Below are positions 18,312 to 27,037 of a stretch of 54,627 nt of DNA, piece after piece (position 1 is the first letter of the stretch; every line of letters starts with the position of its first letter). The stretch is taken from the NCBI GenBank assembly GCA_900321655.1, contig ONWU01000005.1, positions 1 to 54,627 on the forward strand, in the 5' to 3' direction. This stretch comes from an uncultured Bacteroidales bacterium. GTDB taxonomy: Bacteria > Bacteroidota > Bacteroidia > Bacteroidales > UBA932. The position numbers were made by a program, and so were the translations under genes. Below the pieces are notes generated by a model. The model ran no database searches. It worked only from the letters and a program-made list of their open reading frames with translations, and was not told where the DNA came from.

Positions 18312-19637
18312 ATGGCCCGGCTTCCTTACTTACCCCAGACGGAAGCGGATGTGAAGGCCATGCTGGCCCGAATCGGCGTGAACAAGCTGGAAGACCTCTA
18401 CAGCGATGTTCCCGCCCAGTTCCTGCACAAGGGCGCCTATGCCCTTCCGGAGGCTTTGTCCGAGCAGGAAATCCGCGACTATTTTGCCTCCCTGGAGGCG
18501 ATGAACGCCCGGCTGAAGGTGTTTGTGGGCCAAGGTGCCTACGATCACTACACGCCGTCCGTCATCCCTTACCTGTGCTCCCGCAGCGAGTTCCTGACGG
18601 CATACACTCCCTATCAGTGTGAGATTTCCCAGGGAACGCTCCGCTATATCTTCGAGTACCAGAGCATGATGTGCGAGCTCACCGGCCTGGATGTCTCCAA
18701 CGCCTCTATGTACGACGGCCCCACCGCCGCCGCCGAGGCCATGAAGATGGCCATCGCCTGTGCCCGCAAGAAAACGCGCGTGCTCCTTTCGGCCACCCTG
18801 CTTCCCAGCGTCGTCGACGTGGTGAAGACCTATGCGAGGTTCCACGGGGTGGAGATAGGCATGGTACCGGCCGATGGAGGACAAACCTCCCTGCAGGCCC
18901 TCAAGGCCGAACTGGCCAAGGATGATGTGGCCGGCGTGATTGTGCCTTCCGTGAACCGTTTCGGCATCGTGGAAGACCACAGCGGCTTTGCCGATGCCAT
19001 CCACGGGGAAAAGGGCATTCTCATCGAGTATTGCGACCCTTCCGCCCTGGCCGTTGTCAAGACGCCCGCCGAATGGGGGGCCGATGTGGCCGTGGGGGAT
19101 GGCCAGCCCCTGGGGCTGCCGCTTTGCTACGGCGGCCCGTACGTGGGTTTCATGACCGTGAAGAAAGAGCATATGCGCAAGATGCCCGGCCGCATTGTGG
19201 GCCAGACGGTGGACAAACAGGGCCGCCGTGTGTTCGTCCTCACCCTGCAGGCCAGAGAGCAGCATATCAAGAGAGAAAAAGCCACTTCCAACATCTGCTC
19301 CAACGAGAGCCTGATGGCCCTTTGGGTAACGGTATACCTTTCCCTGATGGGTCCGGAAGGGATGAAACAGGTGAATAAGATCAGTGCCGACGGCGCCCAT
19401 TACCTGAAGGCCGAACTGCTGAAGACCGGCAAGTTCGAGGATGTGTTCCCGGATAAGCCCTTCCTCAAGGAGTTTGTGCTCAAGTACAAAGGGACCGGTT
19501 CCCTGCAGGAAAAGCTGGAGAAGGCCGGTTATTTTGCCGCCTATCCAAGCGAGGAAGGCTATGTGAGCTTCTGCGTGACCGAGAAGCGTTCCAAGGAAGA
19601 TATAGACCGGCTGGTAGCCGCAGTAAAGGAGGGGTAA
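18312..19637 (+). CDS. gcvPA: Glycine dehydrogenase (decarboxylating) subunit 1
   Basis: This 441-residue protein is the N-terminal half of P protein as a separate polypeptide. Family-like segments include MARLPYLPQTEADVKAML, MYDGPTAAAEAMKMA and PLGLPLCYGGPYVGFM. With GcvPB it forms the pyridoxal-phosphate enzyme that decarboxylates glycine onto the H-protein lipoyl arm. The frame extends back inside gcvH to 18264, but 18312 gives the family N-terminus and begins 1 nt after the gcvH stop. A strong ribosome-binding site for gcvPB overlaps its last codons. Confidence 0.95.
   Translation: MARLPYLPQTEADVKAMLARIGVNKLEDLYSDVPAQFLHKGAYALPEALSEQEIRDYFASLEAMNARLKVFVGQGAYDHYTPSVIPYLCSRSEFLTAYTPYQCEISQGTLRYIFEYQSMMCELTGLDVSNASMYDGPTAAAEAMKMAIACARKKTRVLLSATLLPSVVDVVKTYARFHGVEIGMVPADGGQTSLQALKAELAKDDVAGVIVPSVNRFGIVEDHSGFADAIHGEKGILIEYCDPSALAVVKTPAEWGADVAVGDGQPLGLPLCYGGPYVGFMTVKKEHMRKMPGRIVGQTVDKQGRRVFVLTLQAREQHIKREKATSNICSNESLMALWVTVYLSLMGPEGMKQVNKISADGAHYLKAELLKTGKFEDVFPDKPFLKEFVLKYKGTGSLQEKLEKAGYFAAYPSEEGYVSFCVTEKRSKEDIDRLVAAVKEG
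19626..19634 (+). promoter_or_regulatory. Strong Shine-Dalgarno of gcvPB
   Basis: The stretch AAGGAGGGG lies 6 nt before the gcvPB ATG. A near-perfect anti-16S match is unusual for this window, where most genes have no obvious Shine-Dalgarno. It may keep GcvPB equimolar with GcvPA. Confidence 0.6.
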
Positions 19638-19640
19638 GCT

Positions 19641-21044
19641 ATGAAATACTACGACAAACTCGTTTTCGAACTCTCCCAGGAAGGCCGCACCGGTTTTTCC
19701 CTTCCCGTGAACAAGTTCCCTTCAGCCCCGGAGGTTCCCGCCGGGCTGCGCCGTGAATCGGCCCTGAACCTGCCCCAGGTGAGCGAGCCGGATGTGGTCC
19801 GTCACTATACCAACCTCTCCCAGATGAACTTCGGTGTGGATACCGGCTTCTATCCGCTGGGCTCCTGCACCATGAAGTACAATCCCAAGATCAATGAGGA
19901 GATGGCCGCCCTGCCGGGCTTTAACTGCCTGCATCCCCTGATGAAGGATGAACTGGTTCCCGGTGTGAAAAAGGTGTATGAGGAAATGAACAAGGCCCTC
20001 GCTGCCATTACCGGCATGCACACCTTTACGTTTGCTCCCTGCGCCGGCGCCCACGGTGAGCTTACCGGCCTGATGATCATGCGCCAGTATCACCTGAATA
20101 GGGGAGACCTGGCCCGCACCAAGGTCATTGTCCCGGACAGCGCCCACGGTACCAATCCCGCATCGGCCGCCGTGGCTGGTCTGGAAGTGGTGGAAGTGAA
20201 GTCCCTGGAGAACGGCCGCATCGACGTGGAGGCCCTGAAGCCACTGCTGGGTCCGGACATTGCCGGTATCATGATGACCAACCCCAACACCCTGGGCCTG
20301 TTCGAGACCCAGATTGAGGAGATTGCCTCGCTGGTGCACGGTGTGGGCGGCCTGCTGTACTACGACGGCGCCAACATGAACCCGCTGATGGGTGTGGTCC
20401 GTCCTGGAGATATGGGCTTTGACATCATGCACCTGAACCTGCACAAGACCTTCTCCACGCCGCACGGCGGAGGCGGTCCCGGCAGTGGCCCCGTAGGGGT
20501 GGCCAAGCATCTGGAAAGCTGTATCCCTGCCATCAAGGTGTCCGGTTTCCACGGCAACTTCGGCGTAATCCTGCGCGCATACGCATACATCCTTTCCCTG
20601 GGTAAGGACCATCTGCAGAAGGTGGGCCAGTATGCCGTCCTGGGTGCTAACTACATCAAGGAGTGCCTCAAGGACAAGTACAAGCTGCCCATCGAAGGCG
20701 TTTGCAAGCACGAGTTCGTGTTTGACGGCCTCATCAACGACGGTGCCCACGACGATGTCCCCGGCGCTACTACGCTGGATGTGGCCAAGCGCCTGCTGGA
20801 TTACGGTTTCCACGCACCCACCATTTACTTCCCGCTCCTGTTCCACCAGGCCCTGATGATAGAGCCCACGGAAACCGAGAGCAAGGAAACCCTGGATGCG
20901 TTTATCGAGGTGATGAGAAAGATTGCCGACGAGGCCGCACAGGATCCCAATATCCTGCACGAAGCCCCGCACAACACGCCCATCTCCCGCCCGGACGAAA
21001 CCACCGCCGCCCGCAACCCCATCCTGAAATACCAGGAAAATTAG
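19641..21044 (+). CDS. gcvPB: Glycine dehydrogenase (decarboxylating) subunit 2
   Basis: This 467-residue protein is the catalytic C-terminal half of P protein. The pyridoxal-phosphate lysine is Lys269 in LHKTFSTPHGGGGPG. MNFGVDTGFYPLGSCTMKY and SAHGTNPASAA are also typical. It needs GcvPA as partner. Many Bacteroides encode one fused gcvP of about 950 residues, so the split form is a useful taxonomic hint. The promoter of the next gene begins at the base after its stop codon. Confidence 0.96.
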   Translation: MKYYDKLVFELSQEGRTGFSLPVNKFPSAPEVPAGLRRESALNLPQVSEPDVVRHYTNLSQMNFGVDTGFYPLGSCTMKYNPKINEEMAALPGFNCLHPLMKDELVPGVKKVYEEMNKALAAITGMHTFTFAPCAGAHGELTGLMIMRQYHLNRGDLARTKVIVPDSAHGTNPASAAVAGLEVVEVKSLENGRIDVEALKPLLGPDIAGIMMTNPNTLGLFETQIEEIASLVHGVGGLLYYDGANMNPLMGVVRPGDMGFDIMHLNLHKTFSTPHGGGGPGSGPVGVAKHLESCIPAIKVSGFHGNFGVILRAYAYILSLGKDHLQKVGQYAVLGANYIKECLKDKYKLPIEGVCKHEFVFDGLINDGAHDDVPGATTLDVAKRLLDYGFHAPTIYFPLLFHQALMIEPTETESKETLDAFIEVMRKIADEAAQDPNILHEAPHNTPISRPDETTAARNPILKYQEN

Positions 21045-21052
21045 TATCTTTG
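21045..21052 (+). promoter_or_regulatory. Promoter of the SEC-C protein gene
   Basis: A perfect -7 box TATCTTTG starts immediately after the gcvPB stop codon, 8 nt before the next ATG. Transcription would begin only a few bases before the start codon. Confidence 0.65.
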
Positions 21053-21060
21053 CGCCCCCG

Positions 21061-22290
21061 ATGAAAGAAAGGACGTTACATACCATACTGGACGGATTCC
21101 AAAAGATGGAACTGCAGGACCTGGGGAGTATCCTCGGGACCGAGATGAGTTCGCGTCTGCGGAAGTCCCAGCTGGTAGACCAGTTGCACACCTACCTGCA
21201 CGGGCAGCCGTGCAGGTGGATGTCGCATCTGATGGAACGGGATGTACGCCTTCTGAGGGAACTGGTGCACGCCGGCCCGGAAAAAGTCCAGTACCAGGAC
21301 TTTGCCGATTATCCTTCCCTGTTGGAGGTGACGGGCCTCGTGCAGTTCGACGATTCGGACGAGAATTTCCACAAGGTATGGATCAGCCGCGAGATGTACG
21401 ATATCGTGGCTCCGGATGTGGATAAAGTGCTGCGCTCCTGCGAAAAGAGCGGCCAGTTCGAAGTGGAGCGGGTGGCCCTGGGATACCTGAACCTGTATGG
21501 AATCCTGCCCACGGAGCGCTTCATAGACCTGGTGATGGACTGGTACGAGAAGGCCCACGGAGGAGACTTCAAGCGTCTTTCGAAGATGCTGCACCAGAGT
21601 CCGCTGGTGAAGATGTACCGCTACACGGACGAGTGGGGAGACTACGTGTGCTCTCCCTGCGTAGAGAATGTGGAAGAGATCTTTACCCAGCGGAAAGCAC
21701 TGGGCCGAAAGGAGTTCAAACCCTTCACGCCGGCCGAGGCCCGGGAAGCGGGTGCCGGCGCCCCTTATTTTACCATCGGGATGAAAACGCCCGAAGGAAT
21801 GCGGCTGGAGCAGATGTACCGCCGCGTAGGCTATGAAGGATACGAGTTGGTAAAGGCCCAGCACGACACCTGGATGGAGGCGCAGTATACTGTAGAGCAG
21901 AACGATGCACTTTTCCAGCCTTTGCTGGAAAGCCCGATGAGCCCGGAACTGGACGAAGACAGCTGGCTGGCCTGCTGCCAGATAGTGAGCGACTATGCCG
22001 ACAGCATTCCCAAGTGGTTCCTCTGTGGCTACAGCGCCCGGGAGGCCGATGTCGCCAAGGCCGACTGGCCCGCCTGGCACACCCGAAGGGAGGAAGAACC
22101 CCTTCCCGCCGGAGAAGAATACCCGCACTGGAGTATGCCGGAGCCTACCATTTCGGATGGGTATGCCGGAGATCTGAACACGGATTTCCTACCCCTGGGC
22201 TTTGCCATTCCGCACGTGGCCGCTGACGATCCCTGCCCCTGCGGCAGCGGCCTCCGCTACTGCCGTTGTCACGGTAAATTCCTTTCCTGA
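21061..22290 (+). CDS. SEC-C metal-binding-motif protein of unknown function
   Basis: This 409-residue soluble protein ends with a SEC-C zinc motif (DDPCPCGSGLRYCRCHG), the module found at the C-terminus of SecA and many unrelated proteins. The first 70 residues (TILDGFQKMELQDLGSIL, then RLRKSQLVDQL) resemble a SAP or Rho-N-like helical fold. The middle is acidic and helical with no family I recognise. The gene has its own promoter and is followed 1 nt after its stop by trmO, so both are likely co-transcribed. Function unknown. Confidence 0.75.
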   Translation: MKERTLHTILDGFQKMELQDLGSILGTEMSSRLRKSQLVDQLHTYLHGQPCRWMSHLMERDVRLLRELVHAGPEKVQYQDFADYPSLLEVTGLVQFDDSDENFHKVWISREMYDIVAPDVDKVLRSCEKSGQFEVERVALGYLNLYGILPTERFIDLVMDWYEKAHGGDFKRLSKMLHQSPLVKMYRYTDEWGDYVCSPCVENVEEIFTQRKALGRKEFKPFTPAEAREAGAGAPYFTIGMKTPEGMRLEQMYRRVGYEGYELVKAQHDTWMEAQYTVEQNDALFQPLLESPMSPELDEDSWLACCQIVSDYADSIPKWFLCGYSAREADVAKADWPAWHTRREEEPLPAGEEYPHWSMPEPTISDGYAGDLNTDFLPLGFAIPHVAADDPCPCGSGLRYCRCHGKFLS

Positions 22291-22291
22291 T

Positions 22292-22960
22292 ATGACCGGC
22301 GAGGTGGTTCTGAAGCCGGTGGCTTACTATAAGGGCTCCTTCGGTTCCAAGTTTGGCATTCCCCGCCAAAGCGGGCTGGTGAAGGCCGAAGGACGCATAG
22401 TCTTTGAAGAAGAATTCCGCGTCCGGGAGGCTCTGCGGGGGCTGGAAGGCTTCAGCCGCCTCTGGCTCATCTGGGGCTTCAGCGCCAACAAACCCGCAAA
22501 AGGGGAGTGGCAACCCACCGTGCGCCCTCCCCGGCTTGGCGGCAACACCTGCGTGGGCGTCTGGGCTACGAGAAGCCCTTATCGGCCCAATCCCATCGGC
22601 CTTTCCTGTGTGGAACTTCTTCGCATAGAAGACCGGGAACTTGTGGTAAGAGGCGCCGATCTGATGGATGGAACCCCCATCTATGACATCAAGCCGTACG
22701 TTGCCTACGCAGACAGTTTTCCCGAGGCCCTTTGCGGTTTTGCCGCCGCCGCGCCCGAAAAGAAACTGACCGTCGTGATTCCCGAAACGCTGCCTCTGGA
22801 CAGTCGGCAGCGCACCCTCCTGGAGGATGCACTGGCGCTGGATCCCCGCCCGGCCTATCAGGACCAGGCAGGAAAAGTGTATGGAATGCCCTTTGAAGGA
22901 GGAGAACTTCGTTTCAAGGTGGAGAACAATCTTCTGACCGTTCTCTCTTACACCCTTTAG
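22292..22960 (+). CDS. trmO: tRNA m6t6A37 methyltransferase, TrmO/TsaA family
   Basis: This 222-residue protein has the UPF0066/TrmO fold. Signatures are KFGIPRQSGL, LWLIWGF, the S-adenosylmethionine-binding loop GVWATRSPYRPNPIGLS and LMDGTPIYDIKPYVAYAD. TrmO methylates N6-threonylcarbamoyladenosine at position 37 of some threonine tRNAs. I start it at 22292; the frame extends to 22202 inside the SEC-C gene. The stop overlaps the stop of the convergent AraC-type gene by 4 nt. Confidence 0.9.
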   Translation: MTGEVVLKPVAYYKGSFGSKFGIPRQSGLVKAEGRIVFEEEFRVREALRGLEGFSRLWLIWGFSANKPAKGEWQPTVRPPRLGGNTCVGVWATRSPYRPNPIGLSCVELLRIEDRELVVRGADLMDGTPIYDIKPYVAYADSFPEALCGFAAAAPEKKLTVVIPETLPLDSRQRTLLEDALALDPRPAYQDQAGKVYGMPFEGGELRFKVENNLLTVLSYTL

Positions 22961-23706
22961 TCTCCGTTTCGGAATTCGGACGGGGTTTGCCCGGTCATTT
23001 TCTTGAAGAAACGGGAGAAGTAGGACTGGTCCGGCAGGCCGGCCTGGGCCGATACTTCGGCGATGGAAATGCTGGGGTCTTTGAGAAGTTTCTTGGCGAT
23101 GTTCATTCGCGCAATCTCTATCCAGTCGATGGCCGTCCGGCGGGTACGGTTCTTGACGGTCTTGTTCAGGTAATTGGGCGTAACGCTCAGCATTTCTGCG
23201 TATTCGGCAACTGATAGGGGAATCTTGTCCTTTTCAAAAACCAATTGCAGGAAACGCTCCGATACGGCGGCTACCTTTCCACCGGGGCGGATCTGCCCCA
23301 GAATCAGGTCCAGGGCACTCTGGAGGAAGTTACGGTCTCTGTCCTCGTAGGCGGTATACATTCTCTTGAACAGGGCCCCCATAAACACGGCATCCTCAAA
23401 CCAGAAGCTTTGCTGGATAAGGGAATCCGAGCGCAGCACCGGGTAGGAAGCGTCTTTGAGGAACTCCAGCGTGAACCGGCCGTCGAAACCCTGGCAGCCG
23501 TGGAAGTACTTTACGTCTATGTCCTTTTCCGGGGGAACCATCACAAACTGGCCCGGCCCTACGAGGATATTCTTGCCGTCAATCTCGGCCAAAATCTCTC
23601 CTTCCACCAGGAAGGAGTAGACGTATCCCGGCCGTTTGATTCCTTTGTAATGTCCTGGCTTGTGGTTTTCCTCGTTTACTTTGTAAAGGGTAAATTGGTT
23701 TTTCAT
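22957..23706 (-). CDS. AraC-family transcriptional regulator
   Basis: This 249-residue protein has an N-terminal cupin-like sensor (about residues 15-100, with GQFVMVPPEKDI) and a C-terminal AraC double helix-turn-helix (about 155-245: IPLSVAEYAEMLSVTPNYLNK, then IAEVSAQAGLPDQSYFSRFFKK). Such regulators usually activate genes for nutrient or stress responses on binding a ligand. It begins 4 nt after the stop of the DUF5686 gene on the same strand, so it is probably expressed from that gene's promoter. Target genes are unknown. Confidence 0.87.
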   Translation of the reverse strand: MKNQFTLYKVNEENHKPGHYKGIKRPGYVYSFLVEGEILAEIDGKNILVGPGQFVMVPPEKDIDVKYFHGCQGFDGRFTLEFLKDASYPVLRSDSLIQQSFWFEDAVFMGALFKRMYTAYEDRDRNFLQSALDLILGQIRPGGKVAAVSERFLQLVFEKDKIPLSVAEYAEMLSVTPNYLNKTVKNRTRRTAIDWIEIARMNIAKKLLKDPSISIAEVSAQAGLPDQSYFSRFFKKMTGQTPSEFRNGD

Positions 23707-23710
23707 AGTG

Positions 23711-26185
23711 CTAAAAATCTACATCTATTCCTATATTGATCGTAAAATTCTTCTTGGCTTCCGGCCGGCGGTGGGTAACGCGCCAGAAGGCGTCTATCCT
23801 AAGGACCCGGAAAATATTGGAAAGGCCCACTCCCAGCTCTACGTAAGGGGTTTCAAGGGTTCCGGAGCCCTCGGGCAGACGGAAGGGAGCGTGGGTGCTG
23901 TTGGCCTCGGAAAGGGTGCCCCACGCCACACGGGCCGTAAACACTTCCCTAAGGTCCAGTTCCTTCACGTAGGGAATCTTTCCCAGGAAGAAACCGTTGA
24001 AATTGTGCTCATAATAACCTGAAATCCAGCGGTCTGATATGAATTCATAGTAATTCATACAACTGAAGGCCGACCGGTCCATAAAGAAAGTCTGGTTGCC
24101 TTCGTGCAGTTTGAGCATCGGATAGGGAATGCTTCCCCAGATGGCACCGGCTTCCACTTGCAGCCGGCCGAAACCGATGGCATTGGAGGGCATCTTCCAC
24201 TTGAGGGTGGCGTCGGTTCTCAGATAGGGGAAATCGTCCCTGGTGATGCCTTTGAAACCGCCGATGACATCTATCATCAGCACGGGATATTTAGTGTATA
24301 AGTACGTCTTCTTGAATACGTTACGCGTTACCCTCTCGTCTTTGGAAAAGCGGATGCTGGCGTGGAGGGTATTGGTGGAAAAGCTTTCCTGCAGGCTGCC
24401 GTCCGGCCTTATGAAAGGCACCAGCGGATTGCTCCAGACGCGGGACGTGGTCCATTCAAGGAAAGTATTTACGGAAGGGGTGAATTCGTGGTCGTAGAGA
24501 ATGTCGAAAGAGCGTACCAGGCTCTGGCGATTGGCGTGGGAGCGGGCCAGAACGGAAGAGATCATATTCTGCGCGGTAAACACCCCTTTTCCGGCGCCAA
24601 ACTGGGTATAGTCCCACTGGGCCATCAGCGTGAGCTTCCGGGTGACCTCCCGATTGAACATCATTTCGGCCGATACCTGCCCTTTTGCTCTTTTGTCCCG
24701 GAAGCCATAGGCGACGTAGCCGCCCAGCCGGATGAATCCCGAGAAATCCTTGGTTGTGCGTCCGCCCAGTTGCAGGCGCAGTCCCTCCGTCTGGTTGTAG
24801 ACGATGGTGCGGGCCCATCGGCCTACCTCGAAGCCTGTGCCGGGAATCTGGTAATAGCCGCCGATGAGGGTGCGCGCAAGGGCGTAAGTGTTTTTATAGA
24901 AGCGGGTTTGCTGGAACTGCTCCACCATGTCGAAGATGCCCTGCTCGCGGGGCTCCAAGGGAACGGGCCGAAGCTTTTCCCATAGCTCTTTGTCTCCTTC
25001 CTGTACATCGCGCTCTACAACCAGGTTCTGGGCCGTGAGGGCATCCTGGTCCTGCCAGGGGCCGAAAACGGGCTCCTCAAAGTTAATCTGTCTCCTCCCC
25101 AGGAAAGAGACTATCCGGGAGGAATCGCTGGTGGAGATGGAAAAGTCTATGAAAAGACGTTCGTCTGAAAAGAACCAGCGGCCTTCCCCGGTCCGGCGGT
25201 TCTGGATATCCACGTTGATGTGCCGGATCCAGTTTACATTGGCGCCTTTAGACAGGGCCGCGTGGACGCTCCGGATGCCGAAATCCTCTGCATCGATGTG
25301 CATTTCTCCGTCCAGGGTGGGGGAACTGACCAGTTTCTTGGGGTGAAAACGAAGCACGTATGTCTTTCGGCCTTCCACCTGCAGGGAGTCTACCAGATAA
25401 TAGTTGTAGAAGATCTGGGAGGTGCTGGCCACCGGGTTGGGGATGTCCAGGTTCAGGATGGAAAGGTGCGTCTTGAAGAAGTTGGCCCTCATCAGGTGGG
25501 AGCCCGTGTACTGCCTCAGGACGTGGTTGTCTCCGAAGCCGGACATATGGCTGTAGCGCATCACCTCCCTTTGGAATTCCGGGTCCTGATGGTGATAGAC
25601 GTCCGAAATGTTTTCCGAGATGATGGCCGGAATGAAGGCTTTTCCTGTGATGGCCGAAGTGTCTTCGTACTCCTTCATAAAGCCCAGATTACGGTTTATC
25701 GCACCTATTTTCATCAGGTCTTCCATGTTGGTCACATCCAGCTCAATCTTGCTGTACAGGCGGCTGCTCCAGTCCGGGGCATTGTCCGGGTCGTGGACGG
25801 CGAGATTCTGGCTGATTTTTTTCAGGATAGACTTGATGTAGCGGTTGTCGGGCCTGACGATGGCGGCATTCAGCTGCCGGGCATCCTGGCGCAGGTAGAA
25901 GTTAATCTCTGAGAAGGAGCCCTTTTGCACGCGGGCGGTAAGGCTTTCGTAGCCGATGAGGGAGGCCGTGAGCATAACGGCATCGGGGGAGCGGGTCTCC
26001 AGGCTGTATCGGCCCTCCAAGTCTGTTGAGATGCCGATGGTGGTGCCGTCGAAATACACGCCCACAAAAGGAAGGGGCTCTCCGGTATCGGCATCCCTCA
26101 CCACGCCGCGAACGCGGGTGGTCCCCTGAGCGGCAGCCAGAAGGGAAACTAACAGCCACACCAAAACAAGCCCTGTCTTTTTCAC
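23711..26185 (-). CDS. DUF5686 outer-membrane protein with carboxypeptidase-like regulatory domain
   Basis: This 824-residue protein has a signal peptide (residues 1-19, ending AAAQG), a carboxypeptidase-D-like regulatory domain (about 22-95, VRGVVRDADTGEPLPFVGV), a middle region (about 110-400) and a long beta-rich C-terminus ending in IGIDVDF, as expected for an outer-membrane barrel. This is the DUF5686 layout common in Bacteroidetes; no biochemical role is established. The start codon is GTG, 4 nt after a perfect -7 box, so the message may be leaderless. The AraC regulator follows within 4 nt. Confidence 0.82.
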   Translation of the reverse strand: MKKTGLVLVWLLVSLLAAAQGTTRVRGVVRDADTGEPLPFVGVYFDGTTIGISTDLEGRYSLETRSPDAVMLTASLIGYESLTARVQKGSFSEINFYLRQDARQLNAAIVRPDNRYIKSILKKISQNLAVHDPDNAPDWSSRLYSKIELDVTNMEDLMKIGAINRNLGFMKEYEDTSAITGKAFIPAIISENISDVYHHQDPEFQREVMRYSHMSGFGDNHVLRQYTGSHLMRANFFKTHLSILNLDIPNPVASTSQIFYNYYLVDSLQVEGRKTYVLRFHPKKLVSSPTLDGEMHIDAEDFGIRSVHAALSKGANVNWIRHINVDIQNRRTGEGRWFFSDERLFIDFSISTSDSSRIVSFLGRRQINFEEPVFGPWQDQDALTAQNLVVERDVQEGDKELWEKLRPVPLEPREQGIFDMVEQFQQTRFYKNTYALARTLIGGYYQIPGTGFEVGRWARTIVYNQTEGLRLQLGGRTTKDFSGFIRLGGYVAYGFRDKRAKGQVSAEMMFNREVTRKLTLMAQWDYTQFGAGKGVFTAQNMISSVLARSHANRQSLVRSFDILYDHEFTPSVNTFLEWTTSRVWSNPLVPFIRPDGSLQESFSTNTLHASIRFSKDERVTRNVFKKTYLYTKYPVLMIDVIGGFKGITRDDFPYLRTDATLKWKMPSNAIGFGRLQVEAGAIWGSIPYPMLKLHEGNQTFFMDRSAFSCMNYYEFISDRWISGYYEHNFNGFFLGKIPYVKELDLREVFTARVAWGTLSEANSTHAPFRLPEGSGTLETPYVELGVGLSNIFRVLRIDAFWRVTHRRPEAKKNFTINIGIDVDF

Positions 26186-26189
26186 GATT

Positions 26190-26220
26190 CAAAGATAGGG
26201 CAAATATTTAAAATGTACAA
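26190..26220 (-). promoter_or_regulatory. Promoter of the DUF5686-AraC unit
   Basis: On the minus strand a -33 TTG (26220-26218), a 20 nt spacer and a perfect -7 TATCTTTG (26197-26190) precede the GTG start by only 4 nt. Confidence 0.72.
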
Positions 26221-26224
26221 GTGA

Positions 26225-27037
26225 TTAGCTGTATAAGAAGTTCAGAAGGGCTAATTTGGACTTTTCGGGTAGGAAGCGAACCAGGGCTCCCACCGCGGCG
26301 TAGTCTATTCTGGGAATCACCCGGACGCGCATATGGCGGCGCTTCAGCTGCTTCAGGATGGCCCTCCCGATTACCTCCGGAGCCATACCGCCCAGTTCAT
26401 CGGCCTCTATCTTCTTGAGGTTCTTTTCCATTCTGGCGCGATAGGGGGAATCCGGATCCTGAGCGGCGACGTTCAGCTTTCTGGCTCCGGTGAAGCCGGT
26501 GGCTACGTCTCCCGGCAGGATGCTGCAGCACTCGATGCCGGTCCCCTTGAGCTCCAGGGACAGGGATTCGGAAAGGGAGAGCAGGGCTGCCTTCACGGAA
26601 GAATAGAACCCCTGGAAGGGGAGCTGCAGGATGGCCATCACGGAAGTGACGGTGATGATTCGGCCGTGCCCCTGTCTGCGGAATACCGGAAGGCAGGCCT
26701 GGATGGTTTTGAGAGCTCCGAAATAGTTGGTTTCAAACTGGCTGCGCGCTTCTTCCTCCAGCGTCCCTTCGACGGGGCCGTAGATGCCGTTACCGGCGTT
26801 GCATACCACCGCGTCCAGCCTTCCTTCGCGGGCTACGATATCGGCCACGACGGCTTCTGTACCGGTGGCGTCATTCACATCCATTTTCACGGGGACCACT
26901 CCTTCCGTGGGCTTTTCCAAGGTGCCGCGGCGGCTTCCGGCATATACTTTCATACCGGAAAGGGCCAGCAGGCGGGCGGTGGCGGCGCCGATGCCGCTGC
27001 TGCCGCCGGTGACAAGGACAACTTTTACTTTTTCCAT
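26225..27037 (-). CDS. Short-chain dehydrogenase/reductase of the lipid operon
   Basis: This 270-residue classical SDR has the Rossmann motif TGGSSGIG (residues 10-17), NAG (80-82) and catalytic Ser132, Tyr145 and Lys149 (YSSVK). Residues 220-270 are basic and hydrophobic (AAVGALVRFLPEKSKLALL), suggesting membrane association, as in ketoreductases acting on lipid substrates. It overlaps the glsA-like gene by 13 nt and is last in the run. A frame open to 27337 is only the shadow of that gene; 27037 gives the family start MEKVKVVLVTG. A role in reducing a 3-oxo-acyl or related lipid intermediate is inferred from context. Confidence 0.85.
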   Translation of the reverse strand: MEKVKVVLVTGGSSGIGAATARLLALSGMKVYAGSRRGTLEKPTEGVVPVKMDVNDATGTEAVVADIVAREGRLDAVVCNAGNGIYGPVEGTLEEEARSQFETNYFGALKTIQACLPVFRRQGHGRIITVTSVMAILQLPFQGFYSSVKAALLSLSESLSLELKGTGIECCSILPGDVATGFTGARKLNVAAQDPDSPYRARMEKNLKKIEADELGGMAPEVIGRAILKQLKRRHMRVRVIPRIDYAAVGALVRFLPEKSKLALLNFLYS

